Assembly: GCF_001037495.1 (NCBI RefSeq)
Contig: NZ_KQ089822.1
Location: forward strand, 2,046,001 to 2,110,000
Direction of reading: 5' to 3'
Length of the DNA stretch: 64,000 nucleotides
Origin: Citrobacter sp. MGH106
GTDB lineage: Bacteria; Pseudomonadota; Gammaproteobacteria; Enterobacterales; Enterobacteriaceae
In this document: positions 54,476-63,561 of the stretch, piece after piece
Numbering within the stretch: position 1 is the first letter of the stretch
How the letters are laid out: each line of letters begins with the position of its first letter
Translations under genes and position numbers: made by a program
The notes under the pieces: generated by a model
Database searches by the model: none
Told to the model about the DNA's origin: nothing
Seen by the model: only the letters and a program-made list of their open reading frames with translations

Positions 54476-56191
54476 TTACTCAAGTTGTGAATTCAGTCGT
54501 TCAATCTCCTTACGCCATTGCGCCTGAAGTTGCGGCTTCTGGTGTTTTGGCTTGCGCGCGAGATCGTCGGCCAGTCGTTGTTCCAGTTCCAGAAGCTGTT
54601 CCAGTACAGCATCGCTGTCAGGACTCATTTCTGGCACCACTTTTACCCGGGTTTTACTGGCGCTTATTTCATCAGCGGTTTCCTGAATGCGTGCGCTAAT
54701 CGCTTCCAGATCGTGCCATTCGCTGAGTTCACCATCATCGATAAACCAAAACCGGTTACAGCTTTGGCTGATAAGGTGACGATCATGACTGACCAGCAAC
54801 ACGCCACCGCTAAAGCTCTGCAGCGTTTTTGCCAGCGCCTCTTTGCCTTCCATGTCCAGATGGTTGGTCGGCTCATCAAGCATCAACAGGCTATAGCGGG
54901 CGAGTGTCAGCCCGACAAACAGCAGTCGAGAACGCTCGCCACCGCTTAACGTGCTGACTAACTGCTGGTGACGGATCCACGGAAAGCCCGCACTAATCAA
55001 CGCCATCTTGCGAACATCAGGCTGTGGGGCAAAAGGCTCCAGCGCATCAAACAACGAATCGTCATCCGCGAGCTGATGCAGTGTCTGGTCGTAATACCCC
55101 AGCGTGACACGAGGGTGTAACACCAGTGAACGGGACGCCATCTGCGACTGGTATTGCTGCCAGATAAGTCGTAACAGCGATGATTTTCCACAACCGTTAC
55201 GGCCAACAATCGCCACGCGGTCACCGCTTTTGATTCTGATACCTTCGATAGAAAACAGCGTTGCAGCATCTGGCGCCGGCGAGACCGACAGGTGAGTCAT
55301 CTCCAGCAAACGGTCTGCACGCAAAGCATCCCCCTGTAATGTTAGTGTCCACTGACTTCCTGCAGTCACTTCCGTCTGACTGTCTTTCAGGCGCAGCACC
55401 TGTTTTTCCATCTGTTTGGCTTTGCGGGACAAATCTTCGTTGTCGTAAACCCGTCCCCATGTGGCCAGCCGTTTGGCGCTGGCGGCGACCCGGTCAATCT
55501 CTTTTTGCTCAGCTTTATAGCGTAGTGCATCGCTGACGTCCCGGTCGACAAGGGCCTGGCGCGCCGCGCTACAGGGCAGATCAAAAGCGTGCAGGGTGCT
55601 ATCGCGCAGGATCCAGGTTCCATGGGTAACGGCATCCAGTAACTGCGGATCGTGAGATACCACCACAAAACTACCGGACCACTTCTGTAAGAACTGCTCC
55701 AGCCATAGCAATGTCGGTAAATCCAGATGGTTACCCGGTTCATCCAGCAACAAGAGATCAGGATTACGCATCAGCGCACGCGCTAACAGCAGCCGCGTGT
55801 GCTGCCCACCACTTAGAGTTCGCGTTGTAAGATGCAAATTGTCCGGCGTAAAGCCCATTTCAGCGAGAAGCGATTCAACCCGCCACTGCTGAGCTGCGCG
55901 CTCATGTTCGGGAAGCTGGGCAAGAACCGCCTCCTGTAGCGTTAGCGGGAGAATGTCGTCCGGCAAATGTTGTTCCACGCGGGCTAGATGACAGTGGTTG
56001 GCCTGCGCAATTAATCCGCTCGTGGGCGTAATTGTGCCATCCAACAGTTTTAATAACGTGCTTTTGCCACAGCCGTTATAGCCAATTAGCCCAATGCGGT
56101 CGCCTTTTTTAAGGGTAAAGGTGAGATCGTCGAAAAGCGCGCCGAATGCCGTATCAACGTGTAAGGATTGTGCGGTTAGTAATGTGCTCAT
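54476..56191 (-). CDS. ABC-F family ribosome-associated ATPase
   Basis: The 571-residue soluble protein has two ABC domains in one chain and no membrane segment. NBD1 has Walker A GYNGCGKST, signature LSGGQHTRL and Walker B LLLLDEPGNHLD; NBD2 has GRNGCGKSS, LSGGERSRL and LLMLDEPTNHLD. The glycine in DEPGNHLD replaces the usual threonine. A charged interdomain linker of roughly 80 residues and a C-terminal coiled coil (VLEQLLELEQRLADDLARK) complete the ABC-F layout. ABC-F proteins bind the ribosomal E site, either as translation factors or for antibiotic protection. It is not an obvious orthologue of EttA, Uup, YbiT or YheS. Its own ribosome-binding site is poor, and a leader ORF with alternative hairpins precedes it. 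Confidence 0.9.
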   Translation of the reverse strand: MSTLLTAQSLHVDTAFGALFDDLTFTLKKGDRIGLIGYNGCGKSTLLKLLDGTITPTSGLIAQANHCHLARVEQHLPDDILPLTLQEAVLAQLPEHERAAQQWRVESLLAEMGFTPDNLHLTTRTLSGGQHTRLLLARALMRNPDLLLLDEPGNHLDLPTLLWLEQFLQKWSGSFVVVSHDPQLLDAVTHGTWILRDSTLHAFDLPCSAARQALVDRDVSDALRYKAEQKEIDRVAASAKRLATWGRVYDNEDLSRKAKQMEKQVLRLKDSQTEVTAGSQWTLTLQGDALRADRLLEMTHLSVSPAPDAATLFSIEGIRIKSGDRVAIVGRNGCGKSSLLRLIWQQYQSQMASRSLVLHPRVTLGYYDQTLHQLADDDSLFDALEPFAPQPDVRKMALISAGFPWIRHQQLVSTLSGGERSRLLFVGLTLARYSLLMLDEPTNHLDMEGKEALAKTLQSFSGGVLLVSHDRHLISQSCNRFWFIDDGELSEWHDLEAISARIQETADEISASKTRVKVVPEMSPDSDAVLEQLLELEQRLADDLARKPKHQKPQLQAQWRKEIERLNSQLE

Positions 56192-56244
56192 TGTTGCTTA
56201 CTCAAGAGTTACAGGCGTGAAAACGCCTCGTCAAACATCGCTGA

Positions 56245-56335
56245 CGATAACCCGGTAAGCCCGAGAGAAGGGGATTTAGAAGTTAGCTTCGCTCAAGCAG
56301 AAGTTATCGCAGCACGATACCGATAACGCTTGAGC
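56245..56335 (-). promoter_or_regulatory. Candidate attenuator with mutually exclusive hairpins before the ABC-F gene
   Basis: In the minus-strand mRNA, segment 1 GTTATCG (56321-56327) pairs with segment 2 CGATAAC (56303-56309), and this hairpin is extended by outer arms GCTCAAGC/GCTTGAGC (56328-56335 and 56291-56298). A second copy of GTTATCG, segment 3 (56245-56251), can compete for segment 2. Segment 2 contains the stop codon of the leader peptide ORF. A ribosome held near the leader end would therefore change which hairpin forms. There is no T-tract, so control is probably of translation rather than termination. The mechanism is inferred. Confidence 0.6.
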
Positions 56336-56387
56336 TCTGGCGATCGCCAAATGTATGTGAAGCGATGAAACGTTCACAGTACAGCAT
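56304..56387 (-). CDS. 27-residue leader peptide upstream of the ABC-F gene
   Basis: A short ORF starts at ATG 56387 behind a near-perfect Shine-Dalgarno sequence, AAAGGAGGTAATT, stronger than that of almost any neighbour. It encodes 27 residues beginning MLYCERFIAS and ending SSVIGIVLR, with TAA at 56304-56306. The ORF ends 112 bp before the ABC-F start codon. The 3' half of the ORF is also one arm of a long hairpin. This layout resembles regulatory leader peptides of antibiotic-resistance ABC-F and erm genes, where drug-stalled ribosomes switch mRNA structure. I do not recognise the peptide. Confidence 0.65.
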   Translation of the reverse strand: MLYCERFIASHTFGDRQSSSVIGIVLR

Positions 56388-56429
56388 AATTACCTCCTTT
56401 TATTTTTCAGAATGTTAATCGATGATGAA

Positions 56430-56459
56430 AGTGTAATCGTAAGTTATGGATTCGCGCAA
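56430..56459 (-). promoter_or_regulatory. Possible promoter of the leader-ABC-F transcript
   Basis: On the minus strand, TTGCGC (56454-56459) and TACACT (56430-56435) form a sigma-70-like pair with an 18-bp spacer. The predicted start near 56423 gives a short 5' region before the leader ribosome-binding site. Only a weak sequence-based call. Confidence 0.4.
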
Positions 56460-56468
56460 GCTTTGAAC

Positions 56469-56492
56469 ACCCGGCGGCAGGCGCCGCCGGGT
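56469..56492 (-). terminator. Hairpin downstream of maeA
   Basis: ACCCGGCGGC (56469-56478) and GCCGCCGGGT (56483-56492) form a perfect 10-bp GC-rich stem with a 4-nt loop, eight bases after the maeA stop codon. It has no clear T-tract. Confidence 0.6.
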
Positions 56493-56499
56493 AAAACCG

Positions 56500-58197
56500 T
56501 CAAATAGAAGTACGACGGTAGTCGCGATATTCTGCCTGCCAGAAATTCTCGTCAATCGCCTGTTGCAGCGCTTCGGCAGACGTTTTCACCGCCACACCTT
56601 GCTGCTGGGCCATTTTCCCGACGGCAAACGCAATAGCGCGAGAAACGGTCTGAATATCTTTCAGCTCCGGCAACACCAGACCTTCGCCGTTCAGTACCAG
56701 CGGTGAGTACTGCGCAAGTGTTTCACTGGCAGACATCAGCATTTCATCGGTGATACGCGATGCGCCAGAGGCAATGACGCCAAGACCGATACCCGGGAAG
56801 ATATAGGCGTTATTACACTGGGCAATTGGGTAGGTCTTATCTTTCCAGACTACCGGAGCAAACGGACTACCGGTGGCGACCAGGGCATTACCTTCAGTCC
56901 AGGCAATAATATCCTGCGGCGTGGCTTCCACGCGCGACGTCGGGTTAGACAGCGGCATGACGATCGGGCGCGGACAATGCTTGTGCATCTCGCGGATAAT
57001 CTCTTCGGTAAACAGACCCGTTTGCCCGGAAACACCGATCAGAATGTCCGGCTTAACGTTGCGAACCACGTCGAGCAGCGACAGCACATCTTCTTGCGTA
57101 TCCCAATGCTGCAGATTCTCGCGTTTTTGCACCAGTTTGGTCTGGAAGGAAAGCAGGTTCGGCATTTTGTCAGTCAGCAGACCGAAACGGTCGACCATAA
57201 ATACGCGCTGGCGGGCCGCTTCTTCGCTTAATCCTTCACGCTGGATTTGTGCGATGATCTGTTCGGCAATCCCGCACCCGGCAGAGCCTGCGCCGAGGAA
57301 CACAATATTTTGTTCACTCAACTGGCTTCCTGCCGCACGGCTGGCGGCAATCAGCGTCCCTACGGTTACCGCCGCGGTACCCTGAATATCATCGTTGAAC
57401 GAACAAATTTCATCGCGATAGCGGTTCAGCAACGGCATGGCGTTTTTCTGCGCGAAGTCTTCGAACTGCAGCAGCACGTCCGGCCAGCGGTGCTTCACGG
57501 CCTGGATGAACTCGTCGACAAATTCGTAGTATTCATCGTCAGTAATACGCGGATTGCGCCAGCCCATATACAGCGGATCGTTCAACAGTTGCTGGTTGTT
57601 GGTACCGACATCCAGCACTACCGGCAAAGTGTAGGCCGGACTAATGCCGCCACAGGCGGTATACAGCGACAGTTTACCGATAGGAATGCCCATCCCGCCG
57701 ATACCCTGATCGCCAAGACCCAGAATACGTTCCCCGTCAGTAACGACGATGACTTTAATATTGTGGTTTGGGACGTTTTGCAGGATATCGTCCATGTTGT
57801 GGCGGTTTTGGTAAGAGATAAATACACCGCGAGAACGGCGATAGATCTCAGAAAAGCGCTCACAGGCAGCACCTACCGTTGGGGTGTAGATGACGGGCAT
57901 CATCTCATCAAGATGGTTATTCACCAGCCGATAGAACAGGGTTTCGTTGGTGTCCTGGATATTGCGCAGGTAGATATGTTTGTCGATTTCCGTTTTGAAT
58001 CCCTGATATTGGATCCAGGCACGATCGGCTTGTTCTTCAATCGTCTCGACGACTTCCGGCAGTAACCCCAGCAGGTTGAAGTTACGTCGTTCTTCCACAC
58101 TGAAAGCACTCCCTTTGTTTAGCAGGGGAAACTCCAGCAGTACCGGGCCAGCGTAAGGGATATAAAGGGAACGCAGTTTTTTAGTTTCGTTTTCCAT
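56500..58197 (-). CDS. maeA: NAD-dependent malic enzyme MaeA
   Basis: The 565-residue enzyme equals E. coli MaeA (SfcA) in length and is highly similar. It decarboxylates L-malate to pyruvate with NAD reduction, linking the TCA cycle to pyruvate during growth on C4 acids. The conserved block [20 protein letters not shown], the metal-binding region [17 protein letters not shown], and the nucleotide loop [14 protein letters not shown] are visible. The ATG at 58197 ([10 protein letters not shown]) agrees with E. coli; a start at 58233 would add 12 residues. It is upstream of the ABC-F gene on the same strand but separated by a hairpin and a separate promoter candidate. Confidence 0.96.
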   Translation of the reverse strand: MENETKKLRSLYIPYAGPVLLEFPLLNKGSAFSVEERRNFNLLGLLPEVVETIEEQADRAWIQYQGFKTEIDKHIYLRNIQDTNETLFYRLVNNHLDEMMPVIYTPTVGAACERFSEIYRRSRGVFISYQNRHNMDDILQNVPNHNIKVIVVTDGERILGLGDQGIGGMGIPIGKLSLYTACGGISPAYTLPVVLDVGTNNQQLLNDPLYMGWRNPRITDDEYYEFVDEFIQAVKHRWPDVLLQFEDFAQKNAMPLLNRYRDEICSFNDDIQGTAAVTVGTLIAASRAAGSQLSEQNIVFLGAGSAGCGIAEQIIAQIQREGLSEEAARQRVFMVDRFGLLTDKMPNLLSFQTKLVQKRENLQHWDTQEDVLSLLDVVRNVKPDILIGVSGQTGLFTEEIIREMHKHCPRPIVMPLSNPTSRVEATPQDIIAWTEGNALVATGSPFAPVVWKDKTYPIAQCNNAYIFPGIGLGVIASGASRITDEMLMSASETLAQYSPLVLNGEGLVLPELKDIQTVSRAIAFAVGKMAQQQGVAVKTSAEALQQAIDENFWQAEYRDYRRTSI

Positions 58198-58316
58198 GTC
58201 ACTCACTCTTTTTTGAATAACCGTCCCTGGCACTCTTTATGATCGTATGTGGCCTGTCTGCCAGGGAAACGGGCGAAGTATAAAGCATTGTGAATGGGTT
58301 AAGGGGTTTTATAAGC

Positions 58317-58347
58317 AAAAACACCACTGCGGTTGCAATGGTGTTTA
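58317..58347 (-). terminator. Rho-independent terminator of sra
   Basis: The minus strand reads an AAACACCATTGC / GCAGTGGTGTTTTT stem-loop with an AACC loop and a T run. It lies about 30 bp beyond the sra stop codon. Confidence 0.8.
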
Positions 58348-58376
58348 TCTCGTTAATCCGTATGTCGTGCAGGAAA

Positions 58377-58517
58377 TTACTTGCTGTCAGCGCGGCGTTT
58401 TCTTCCGGTTGGAGCATTGACCACGCTGGATTTGTCGCCTTCGGTTACGACTTTACGTTGATTGGAGATTTTGTGGTCCAGTCCAAGAATATGACGGGCC
58501 TGACGGTTCGATTTCAT
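58377..58517 (-). CDS. sra: Stationary-phase ribosome-associated protein Sra (S22)
   Basis: This 46-residue, strongly basic protein matches E. coli Sra (45 residues; [16 protein letters not shown] opening, then [17 protein letters not shown]). It binds the 30S subunit and accumulates in stationary phase; its exact role is unclear. It starts at ATG 58517 with an AAGGAGTT site. It lies upstream of maeA on the same strand, as in E. coli, with its own terminator. It was found by reading the sequence, since it is very short. Confidence 0.93.
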   Translation of the reverse strand: MKSNRQARHILGLDHKISNQRKVVTEGDKSSVVNAPTGRKRRADSK

Positions 58518-58705
58518 TCTAACTCCTTAATCCTGTTACTGGTTTCAAGGGCGAGTCCGCGTAAGATCGGACGAAATACAACCTGATAGAAAGCCGATGT
58601 ATAAAAAACGGCTTTCTGGATGGTCGGTCATTTTCTCTGAAAGGTCAATGCTTAAGCAGGGAATGCAGAACATTCCAATCTGACACATGCTTTTGCCTCA
58701 GCGTC

Positions 58706-58712
58706 CTATACT
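58706..58712 (+). promoter_or_regulatory. RpoS-type -10 element of osmC
   Basis: CTATACT fits the extended -10 of sigma-S promoters and lies 39 bp upstream of the osmC ATG, as in E. coli osmC. Upstream at 58650-58675 is an AGGGAATGCAGAACATTCC stretch that resembles an RcsB-type box. Osmotic and stationary-phase control is expected by homology. Confidence 0.6.
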
Positions 58713-58744
58713 TGTAACTCCGACGACAACACAGGAGAGCAGTA

Positions 58745-59176
58745 ATGACTATCCATAAGAAAGGTCAGGCGCACTGGGAAGGCGACATTAAGCGTGGGAA
58801 AGGAACCGTGTCTACCGAAAGTGGGGTGCTGAACCAGCAACCCTATGGGTTTAATACGCGATTCGAAGGCGCGAAAGGCACCAACCCGGAAGAACTGATT
58901 GGCGCTGCACATGCTGCCTGCTTCTCAATGGCGCTTTCGTTAATGCTGGGCGAAGCGGGTTTTACGCCAGACGCTATTGATACCACTGCCGATGTTTCTC
59001 TGGATAAAGTGGATGCGGGTTTTGCGATAACCAAAGTGGCATTACACAGTGAGGTTGCCGTGCCAGGGATCGATGCAGCAACATTTGACGGCATAATCCA
59101 GAAGGCGAAAGCCGGATGTCCGGTGTCACAGGTTCTGAACGCAGAAATTACCCTGGATTATCAGTTGAAGTCCTGA
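58745..59176 (+). CDS. osmC: Peroxiredoxin OsmC
   Basis: The 143-residue protein is nearly identical to E. coli OsmC, a dimeric peroxidase that reduces organic hydroperoxides. The two catalytic cysteines are present: Cys60 in AAHAACFSMALS and Cys126 in KAGCPVSQVL (positions approximate). It is cytoplasmic and induced by osmotic stress and stationary phase. An ACAGGAGAG site precedes the ATG. In E. coli bdm lies between sra and osmC; here the 227-bp gap does not encode it. Confidence 0.97.
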   Translation: MTIHKKGQAHWEGDIKRGKGTVSTESGVLNQQPYGFNTRFEGAKGTNPEELIGAAHAACFSMALSLMLGEAGFTPDAIDTTADVSLDKVDAGFAITKVALHSEVAVPGIDAATFDGIIQKAKAGCPVSQVLNAEITLDYQLKS

Positions 59177-59185
59177 CGGATGCAG

Positions 59186-59209
59186 GCCGGATGCGACGCC
59201 GCATCCGGC
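59186..59209. repeat. REP element between osmC and the 3-hydroxybutyrate operon
   Basis: GCCGGATGCG (59186-59195) and CGCATCCGGC (59200-59209) form a perfect 10-bp REP palindrome between convergent genes. It may end both transcripts. Confidence 0.75.
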
Positions 59210-59218
59210 ATACATAAC

Positions 59219-59989
59219 TTACTGTGCCACCCAACCGCCATCCATATTCCATGCCACACCGCGGACCTGCGCCGCAGCATCTGAACACAAGAACAGCGCG
59301 AACTCACCCAGTTGTTCGGGCGTGACAAACTCACGTGAAGGCTGCTTCTCCGCGAGCAGCGCGTTACGTGCCGCTTCCGGATCTGCGCCTTCGGCAATGC
59401 GCTTGTCGATCTGCTGTTGTACCAGCGGGGTCAGGACCCAACCAGGGCACAGCGCATTACAGGTTACGCCAGTCTGCGCCGTTTCCAGTCCTATGGTTTT
59501 GGTTAGGCCGACCACGCCGTGCTTCGCCGCAACGTAGGCCGATTTTTCTTTTGAGGCCACCAGCCCATGCACCGAGGCGATATTAATAATGCGTCCCCAG
59601 TTGCGTTCACGCATACCGGGAAGCGCCAGGCGCGTAGTGTGAAAAACGGAGGACAGGTTGATGGCAATGATTGCATTCCATTTGTCTACAGGGAATGTCT
59701 CGACCGGTGAGACATATTGGATCCCGGCGTTATTGACCAGAATATCCACGCCGCCAAACTCGCTTTCGGCGTAGTGCATCATCGCGGCAATTTGCGCTTC
59801 ATCGCTGAGATCAGCACCATGATACCCTGGTGTTTTGCCATACTGCGCCACGGCGTCTTTTGCCGCCTCAACATCACCAAAGCCGTTGAGAATCAAAGTG
59901 GCCCCGGCTTTCGCCAGAACCTGCGCAATACCTAATCCAATACCGCTGGTCGATCCGGTAACCAGGGCTGTTTTTCCCGTTAAGTTCAT
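59219..59989 (-). CDS. D-3-hydroxybutyrate dehydrogenase (SDR family)
   Basis: The 256-residue short-chain dehydrogenase resembles bacterial BdhA. The NAD loop TGSTSGIGLGIA is at residues 11-22, NNAGIQ follows, and the catalytic Ser-Tyr-Lys lies in IASVHGLVASKEKSAYVAAKHG. The C-terminal block CPGWVLTPLVQQQI is diagnostic of 3-hydroxybutyrate dehydrogenases. It oxidises D-3-hydroxybutyrate to acetoacetate with NAD. It is the last gene of an operon, 11 bp after the permease gene, and ends near a REP. Confidence 0.92.
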   Translation of the reverse strand: MNLTGKTALVTGSTSGIGLGIAQVLAKAGATLILNGFGDVEAAKDAVAQYGKTPGYHGADLSDEAQIAAMMHYAESEFGGVDILVNNAGIQYVSPVETFPVDKWNAIIAINLSSVFHTTRLALPGMRERNWGRIINIASVHGLVASKEKSAYVAAKHGVVGLTKTIGLETAQTGVTCNALCPGWVLTPLVQQQIDKRIAEGADPEAARNALLAEKQPSREFVTPEQLGEFALFLCSDAAAQVRGVAWNMDGGWVAQ

Positions 59990-60000
59990 GGTGATTCTCC

Positions 60001-61395
60001 TTAAACAATTCCGGTGGTGTAGAAGACGCCGATCACAAACAGCACGGCCAGACTTTTGATCACGGTGATGGCGAAGATCCCGCCATACGCCTGGCGATGG
60101 CTCAAGCCTGTGATGGCCAGCAGCGTAATTACCGCGCCGTTATGCGGCAGGGTATCCATGCCACCGCTGGCCATAGAGGCGACGCGGTGAAAGACTTCCA
60201 ACGGAATGTTGGCAGCATGTGCGGCAGCGATAAAGGTGTCTGACATTGCCGCTAATGCAATGCTCATCCCGCCGGATGCCGAGCCGGTGATCCCGGCGAG
60301 GGTGGTAATACTGATGGCTTCATTGAGCAGTGGATCAGGAATGGCCGCCAGCGCTTTGGACAACACCAGAAAACCAGGCAGGGCGGCGATCACAGCGCCA
60401 AAACCGTATTCTGATGCGGTATTCATTGCCGCCAGAATCGCGCCGCCGACAGCCGTTCTGCTTCCTTCGGCGAGGCGGCCTTTGATGTTGCGATAACCAA
60501 AAACCACTACTAACAGGATCCCCGAAATCAGCGCGGCTTCTACTGCCCAGATAGCGGTAATTTTCCCGACTTCAGTCGTGATTGGCTTGGCCAGGCCAGG
60601 AAGCTCCAGCTGATGACTGGTGCCATACCAGACCGGGATCCAACGGGTAAACAGCAGGTTAAATACACCCACCAGAATCAGCGGGGAAATCGCAATGACT
60701 GGATTAGGCAGGTTAATGTTATCCGGTGTTTCCGGTTCGTTAAGCAGCTCGGTGCCATAGCCTTCGTTCTTTGTCTGTGCTTTGCGCCGCTGGCGCTCGA
60801 GATAGACCAGGCCGACAAAGATGATAAATAGCGAACCTATGAGCCCCAGCCAGGGTGCGGCCCAGGCGTTAGTACCAAAAAAGCTGGTCGGGATAATATT
60901 CTGGATCTGCGGCGTACCGGGCAAAGCATCCATAGTGAATGAGAATGCGCCCAGCGCGACGGTTGCCGGGATTAGACGCTTGGGAATATTGCTCTGACGG
61001 AACAACTCAGCCGCAAACGGATACACCGCAAAGGCCACTACGAACAGCGACACACCGCCGTAAGTCAGCAACGCACACACCAGTACAATCACCGGAATGG
61101 CGTGACGACGGCCCAGAATGTTGATCGCGGCGGCGACGATGGATCGGGAAAAACCAGATAACTCGATTAACTTGCCAAATACTGCTCCCAGTAAGAACAC
61201 CGGGAAGTAAAGCTTCACAAAACCGACCATTTTTTCCATAAACAGGCCGGTAAAGGCGGGGCCGACGGCGCTCGGTTCGGTGAGCAGGACAGCGCCTAAT
61301 GCCGCGATGGGGGCAAACAGGATGACACTGTATCCGCGATAGGCTGCCAGCATCAGCAGGCCCAATGCTGCCAGGGCGATTAATACACTCATCAT
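60001..61395 (-). CDS. GntP-family permease, probable 3-hydroxybutyrate importer
   Basis: The 464-residue protein has about 12 to 13 membrane helices and belongs to the GntP family, which includes gluconate and hydroxy-acid permeases. Typical blocks are VLVCALLTYGGVSLFVVAFAVYP split across helices, and GSASGGMSIALAAMSDTF. Lying between a 3-hydroxyacyl-CoA dehydrogenase and a 3-hydroxybutyrate dehydrogenase gene, it most likely imports 3-hydroxybutyrate or a similar short hydroxy acid. The substrate is inferred from context. Confidence 0.9.
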   Translation of the reverse strand: MMSVLIALAALGLLMLAAYRGYSVILFAPIAALGAVLLTEPSAVGPAFTGLFMEKMVGFVKLYFPVFLLGAVFGKLIELSGFSRSIVAAAINILGRRHAIPVIVLVCALLTYGGVSLFVVAFAVYPFAAELFRQSNIPKRLIPATVALGAFSFTMDALPGTPQIQNIIPTSFFGTNAWAAPWLGLIGSLFIIFVGLVYLERQRRKAQTKNEGYGTELLNEPETPDNINLPNPVIAISPLILVGVFNLLFTRWIPVWYGTSHQLELPGLAKPITTEVGKITAIWAVEAALISGILLVVVFGYRNIKGRLAEGSRTAVGGAILAAMNTASEYGFGAVIAALPGFLVLSKALAAIPDPLLNEAISITTLAGITGSASGGMSIALAAMSDTFIAAAHAANIPLEVFHRVASMASGGMDTLPHNGAVITLLAITGLSHRQAYGGIFAITVIKSLAVLFVIGVFYTTGIV

Positions 61396-61432
61396 GACTC
61401 CTTATTATTATAGTGGGGTACAGAAAGAGACG

Positions 61433-62356
61433 TTATGGCTTCAGCGCAAAGCGCAGCTGATGTTCCCGGCGTTGCTGGATGTACTCCTTGCGCGAATCAT
61501 CCCAGCGATAGAATCCCTGACCGCTGCGCAAACCGGTATCACCGCGGGCAACCTTGTCAGCGACAAGTGACATCATGTCACTGCCGGTGGCCAGTTCCGG
61601 TAGCAGGTGGCGACAAATGTCCTGCACGGTGGACAGCCCGGTCATATCAGCGGCTTCCAGCGGACCGACCATCGCATAGCGGCGTCCGAGTGAGGCTCGC
61701 ATTACCTGATCCACTACCTCTGCGCTGGCAATGCCGCTCTTGACGATATGCAGCGCTTCACGCAGTAAGGCAAACTGCAGGCGGTTGCCGACAAAGCCTG
61801 GCGCAGCACGGTCGAGTACCACAGCCTCAAGCTGCATCGAGACCAGCAGTTGTTGTAATTCGCTGAGATATTCTGTCCTGGTTGCCGAGCCAGGAACGAT
61901 TTCAACTAAGGGAATAAAGTGCGGTGGGTGCCAGAAATGGGCGATCAGCAATCGCTCCGGGTGAATGAGGTTCTCTGCCAGCGCATCGGGCGGCAGGCCA
62001 CTGGTGTTACTGGCAATAACGGCATCTGGTGCTATCAGTGCTTCCAGTTGCGCATACAACGCATGCTTGAGTTCAATCCGTTCAGGGATAGCCTCAATCA
62101 GTAATCCCGATGCGGCGATATCCTGTAGAGAGGTAGTTCCGTGCAACCGGCTGAGAACCTGTTCTTTGTCATCGGCGGGAAACTGGTCGGTCGCAATCAA
62201 CTCATCCAGTATGCCGTTGGCAACAGCGGTAATTTCATTAATCCTGCTGTTATCAGTATCGAAAAGCCAGACATCATGGGAAAAACGGGCGAAGTGGGTA
62301 GCGATGCCGACACCCATTAAACCGGCACCCAGTACGCTGATGTGATTAGTCTGCAT
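61433..62356 (-). CDS. 3-hydroxyacyl-CoA (3-hydroxybutyryl-CoA) dehydrogenase
   Basis: The 307-residue enzyme has the NAD-binding loop [17 protein letters not shown] at the N-terminus and the family blocks [28 protein letters not shown] (with the catalytic histidine) and [18 protein letters not shown]. It interconverts S-3-hydroxybutyryl-CoA and acetoacetyl-CoA with NAD. The ATG at 62356 overlaps the end of the thiolase gene by 11 bp; an upstream start at 62380 would add eight residues. Its stereospecificity differs from the free-acid dehydrogenase downstream, so the operon may handle both isomers or the CoA ester. Confidence 0.92.
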   Translation of the reverse strand: MQTNHISVLGAGLMGVGIATHFARFSHDVWLFDTDNSRINEITAVANGILDELIATDQFPADDKEQVLSRLHGTTSLQDIAASGLLIEAIPERIELKHALYAQLEALIAPDAVIASNTSGLPPDALAENLIHPERLLIAHFWHPPHFIPLVEIVPGSATRTEYLSELQQLLVSMQLEAVVLDRAAPGFVGNRLQFALLREALHIVKSGIASAEVVDQVMRASLGRRYAMVGPLEAADMTGLSTVQDICRHLLPELATGSDMMSLVADKVARGDTGLRSGQGFYRWDDSRKEYIQQRREHQLRFALKP

Positions 62357-63551
62357 GCTGTGCTCCTGTCGGACGTTCAACCGTCAGCGCCACACCCTGA
62401 CCACCGCCGACGCACAGCGTCGCCAGACCTTTGGTCGCATTGCGGCGAGTCATTTCGTGCAGAAGGGTTACCAGAATGCGGCACCCGGATGTGCCAATCG
62501 GGTGACCAAGCGCAATTGCGCCACCGTTGACGTTCACTTTGTTGCTATCCCAGTTCAGGGATTCGCCGACTGCCAACGCCTGCGCGGCAAATGCTTCGTT
62601 GGCTTCGATAAGATCCACGTCATCCAGCGTCCAGCCTGCGCGTTTCAAACACTGCAACGATGCCTCGACCGGACCAATACCCATGATTGACGGATCAACG
62701 CCCGAAACGGCATAGCCAGTAACCCTGGCAAGAACCGGAAGGTTCAGTTGCGCGGCTTTGGCTGCACTCATCAGCATCACCGCCGCCGCACCGTCGTTTA
62801 AGGATGACGCATTGCCTGCCGTCACCGTGCCATTACCGGGACGAAAAGCCGGTTTAAGCTGCGCCAGTTTGTCGGCCTGGGTATTCGGGCGAGGCTGCTC
62901 ATCGCTATCTACCAGACGCGGTGTGTTTTTTCCTTGCGGGACGCTGACCGGGGTAATTTCTGCGGTGAAACGACCAGCCTCGATAGCCGCCGCTGCTTTC
63001 TGCTGGGAGAGCAGGGCAAAGGCATCTTGCTGCTCACGGCTGATGGCAAATTTATCGGCCAGGTTTTCAGCAGTAATCCCCATGTGATAGTCATTGAACG
63101 CATCCCACAGTCCGTCATGCACCACGCTGTCTTTCAGGCTGGCATGGCCGAGACGTAAACCTGCGCGAGCGCCGTCGAGAAAATAAGGGGCATTACTCAT
63201 GCTTTCCTGGCCTCCGGCGATCACGATTTCCGCATCGCCACAGCGTATGGCCTGTACAGCCTGATGTACCGCTTTCAAACCTGAGCCGCACAGCAGATTA
63301 ATGGTTATCGCGGGCGTGGTAACCGGCAATCCGGCGCGTAACGCAGTCTGTCTGGCCGGATTCTGACCGCAACCTGCGGTCAGTACCTGGCCGAGGATAA
63401 CTTCGTCAATCTGATCTGGCGCTACGCCGGTTTTCTCCAGCAGGGCACGAATGACGACGGTCCCTAGATCAACGGCAGAAAGCGGAGCCAGCGCGCCATG
63501 AAAACTGCCAATCGGCGTACGCGTTGCTGCGACAATAACAACATCCTGCAT
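62346..63551 (-). CDS. Acetyl-CoA C-acetyltransferase (AtoB-like thiolase)
   Basis: The 401-residue enzyme is a biosynthetic/degradative thiolase of the AtoB/PhaA type. The nucleophilic cysteine is in [14 protein letters not shown] near residue 88, and the C-terminal histidine and cysteine lie in [17 protein letters not shown] and [15 protein letters not shown]. It cleaves acetoacetyl-CoA with CoA into two acetyl-CoA. I chose ATG 63551 ([15 protein letters not shown]); an upstream start at 63653 would extend into the CoA-transferase gene. It is 10 bp after that gene. Confidence 0.94.
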   Translation of the reverse strand: MQDVVIVAATRTPIGSFHGALAPLSAVDLGTVVIRALLEKTGVAPDQIDEVILGQVLTAGCGQNPARQTALRAGLPVTTPAITINLLCGSGLKAVHQAVQAIRCGDAEIVIAGGQESMSNAPYFLDGARAGLRLGHASLKDSVVHDGLWDAFNDYHMGITAENLADKFAISREQQDAFALLSQQKAAAAIEAGRFTAEITPVSVPQGKNTPRLVDSDEQPRPNTQADKLAQLKPAFRPGNGTVTAGNASSLNDGAAAVMLMSAAKAAQLNLPVLARVTGYAVSGVDPSIMGIGPVEASLQCLKRAGWTLDDVDLIEANEAFAAQALAVGESLNWDSNKVNVNGGAIALGHPIGTSGCRILVTLLHEMTRRNATKGLATLCVGGGQGVALTVERPTGAQHAD

Positions 63552-63561
63552 GGTCAGTTCC

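Noticed and set aside
57247-58065. 272-codon plus-strand ORF
   Set aside because: It is antisense to maeA, which is complete and conserved.
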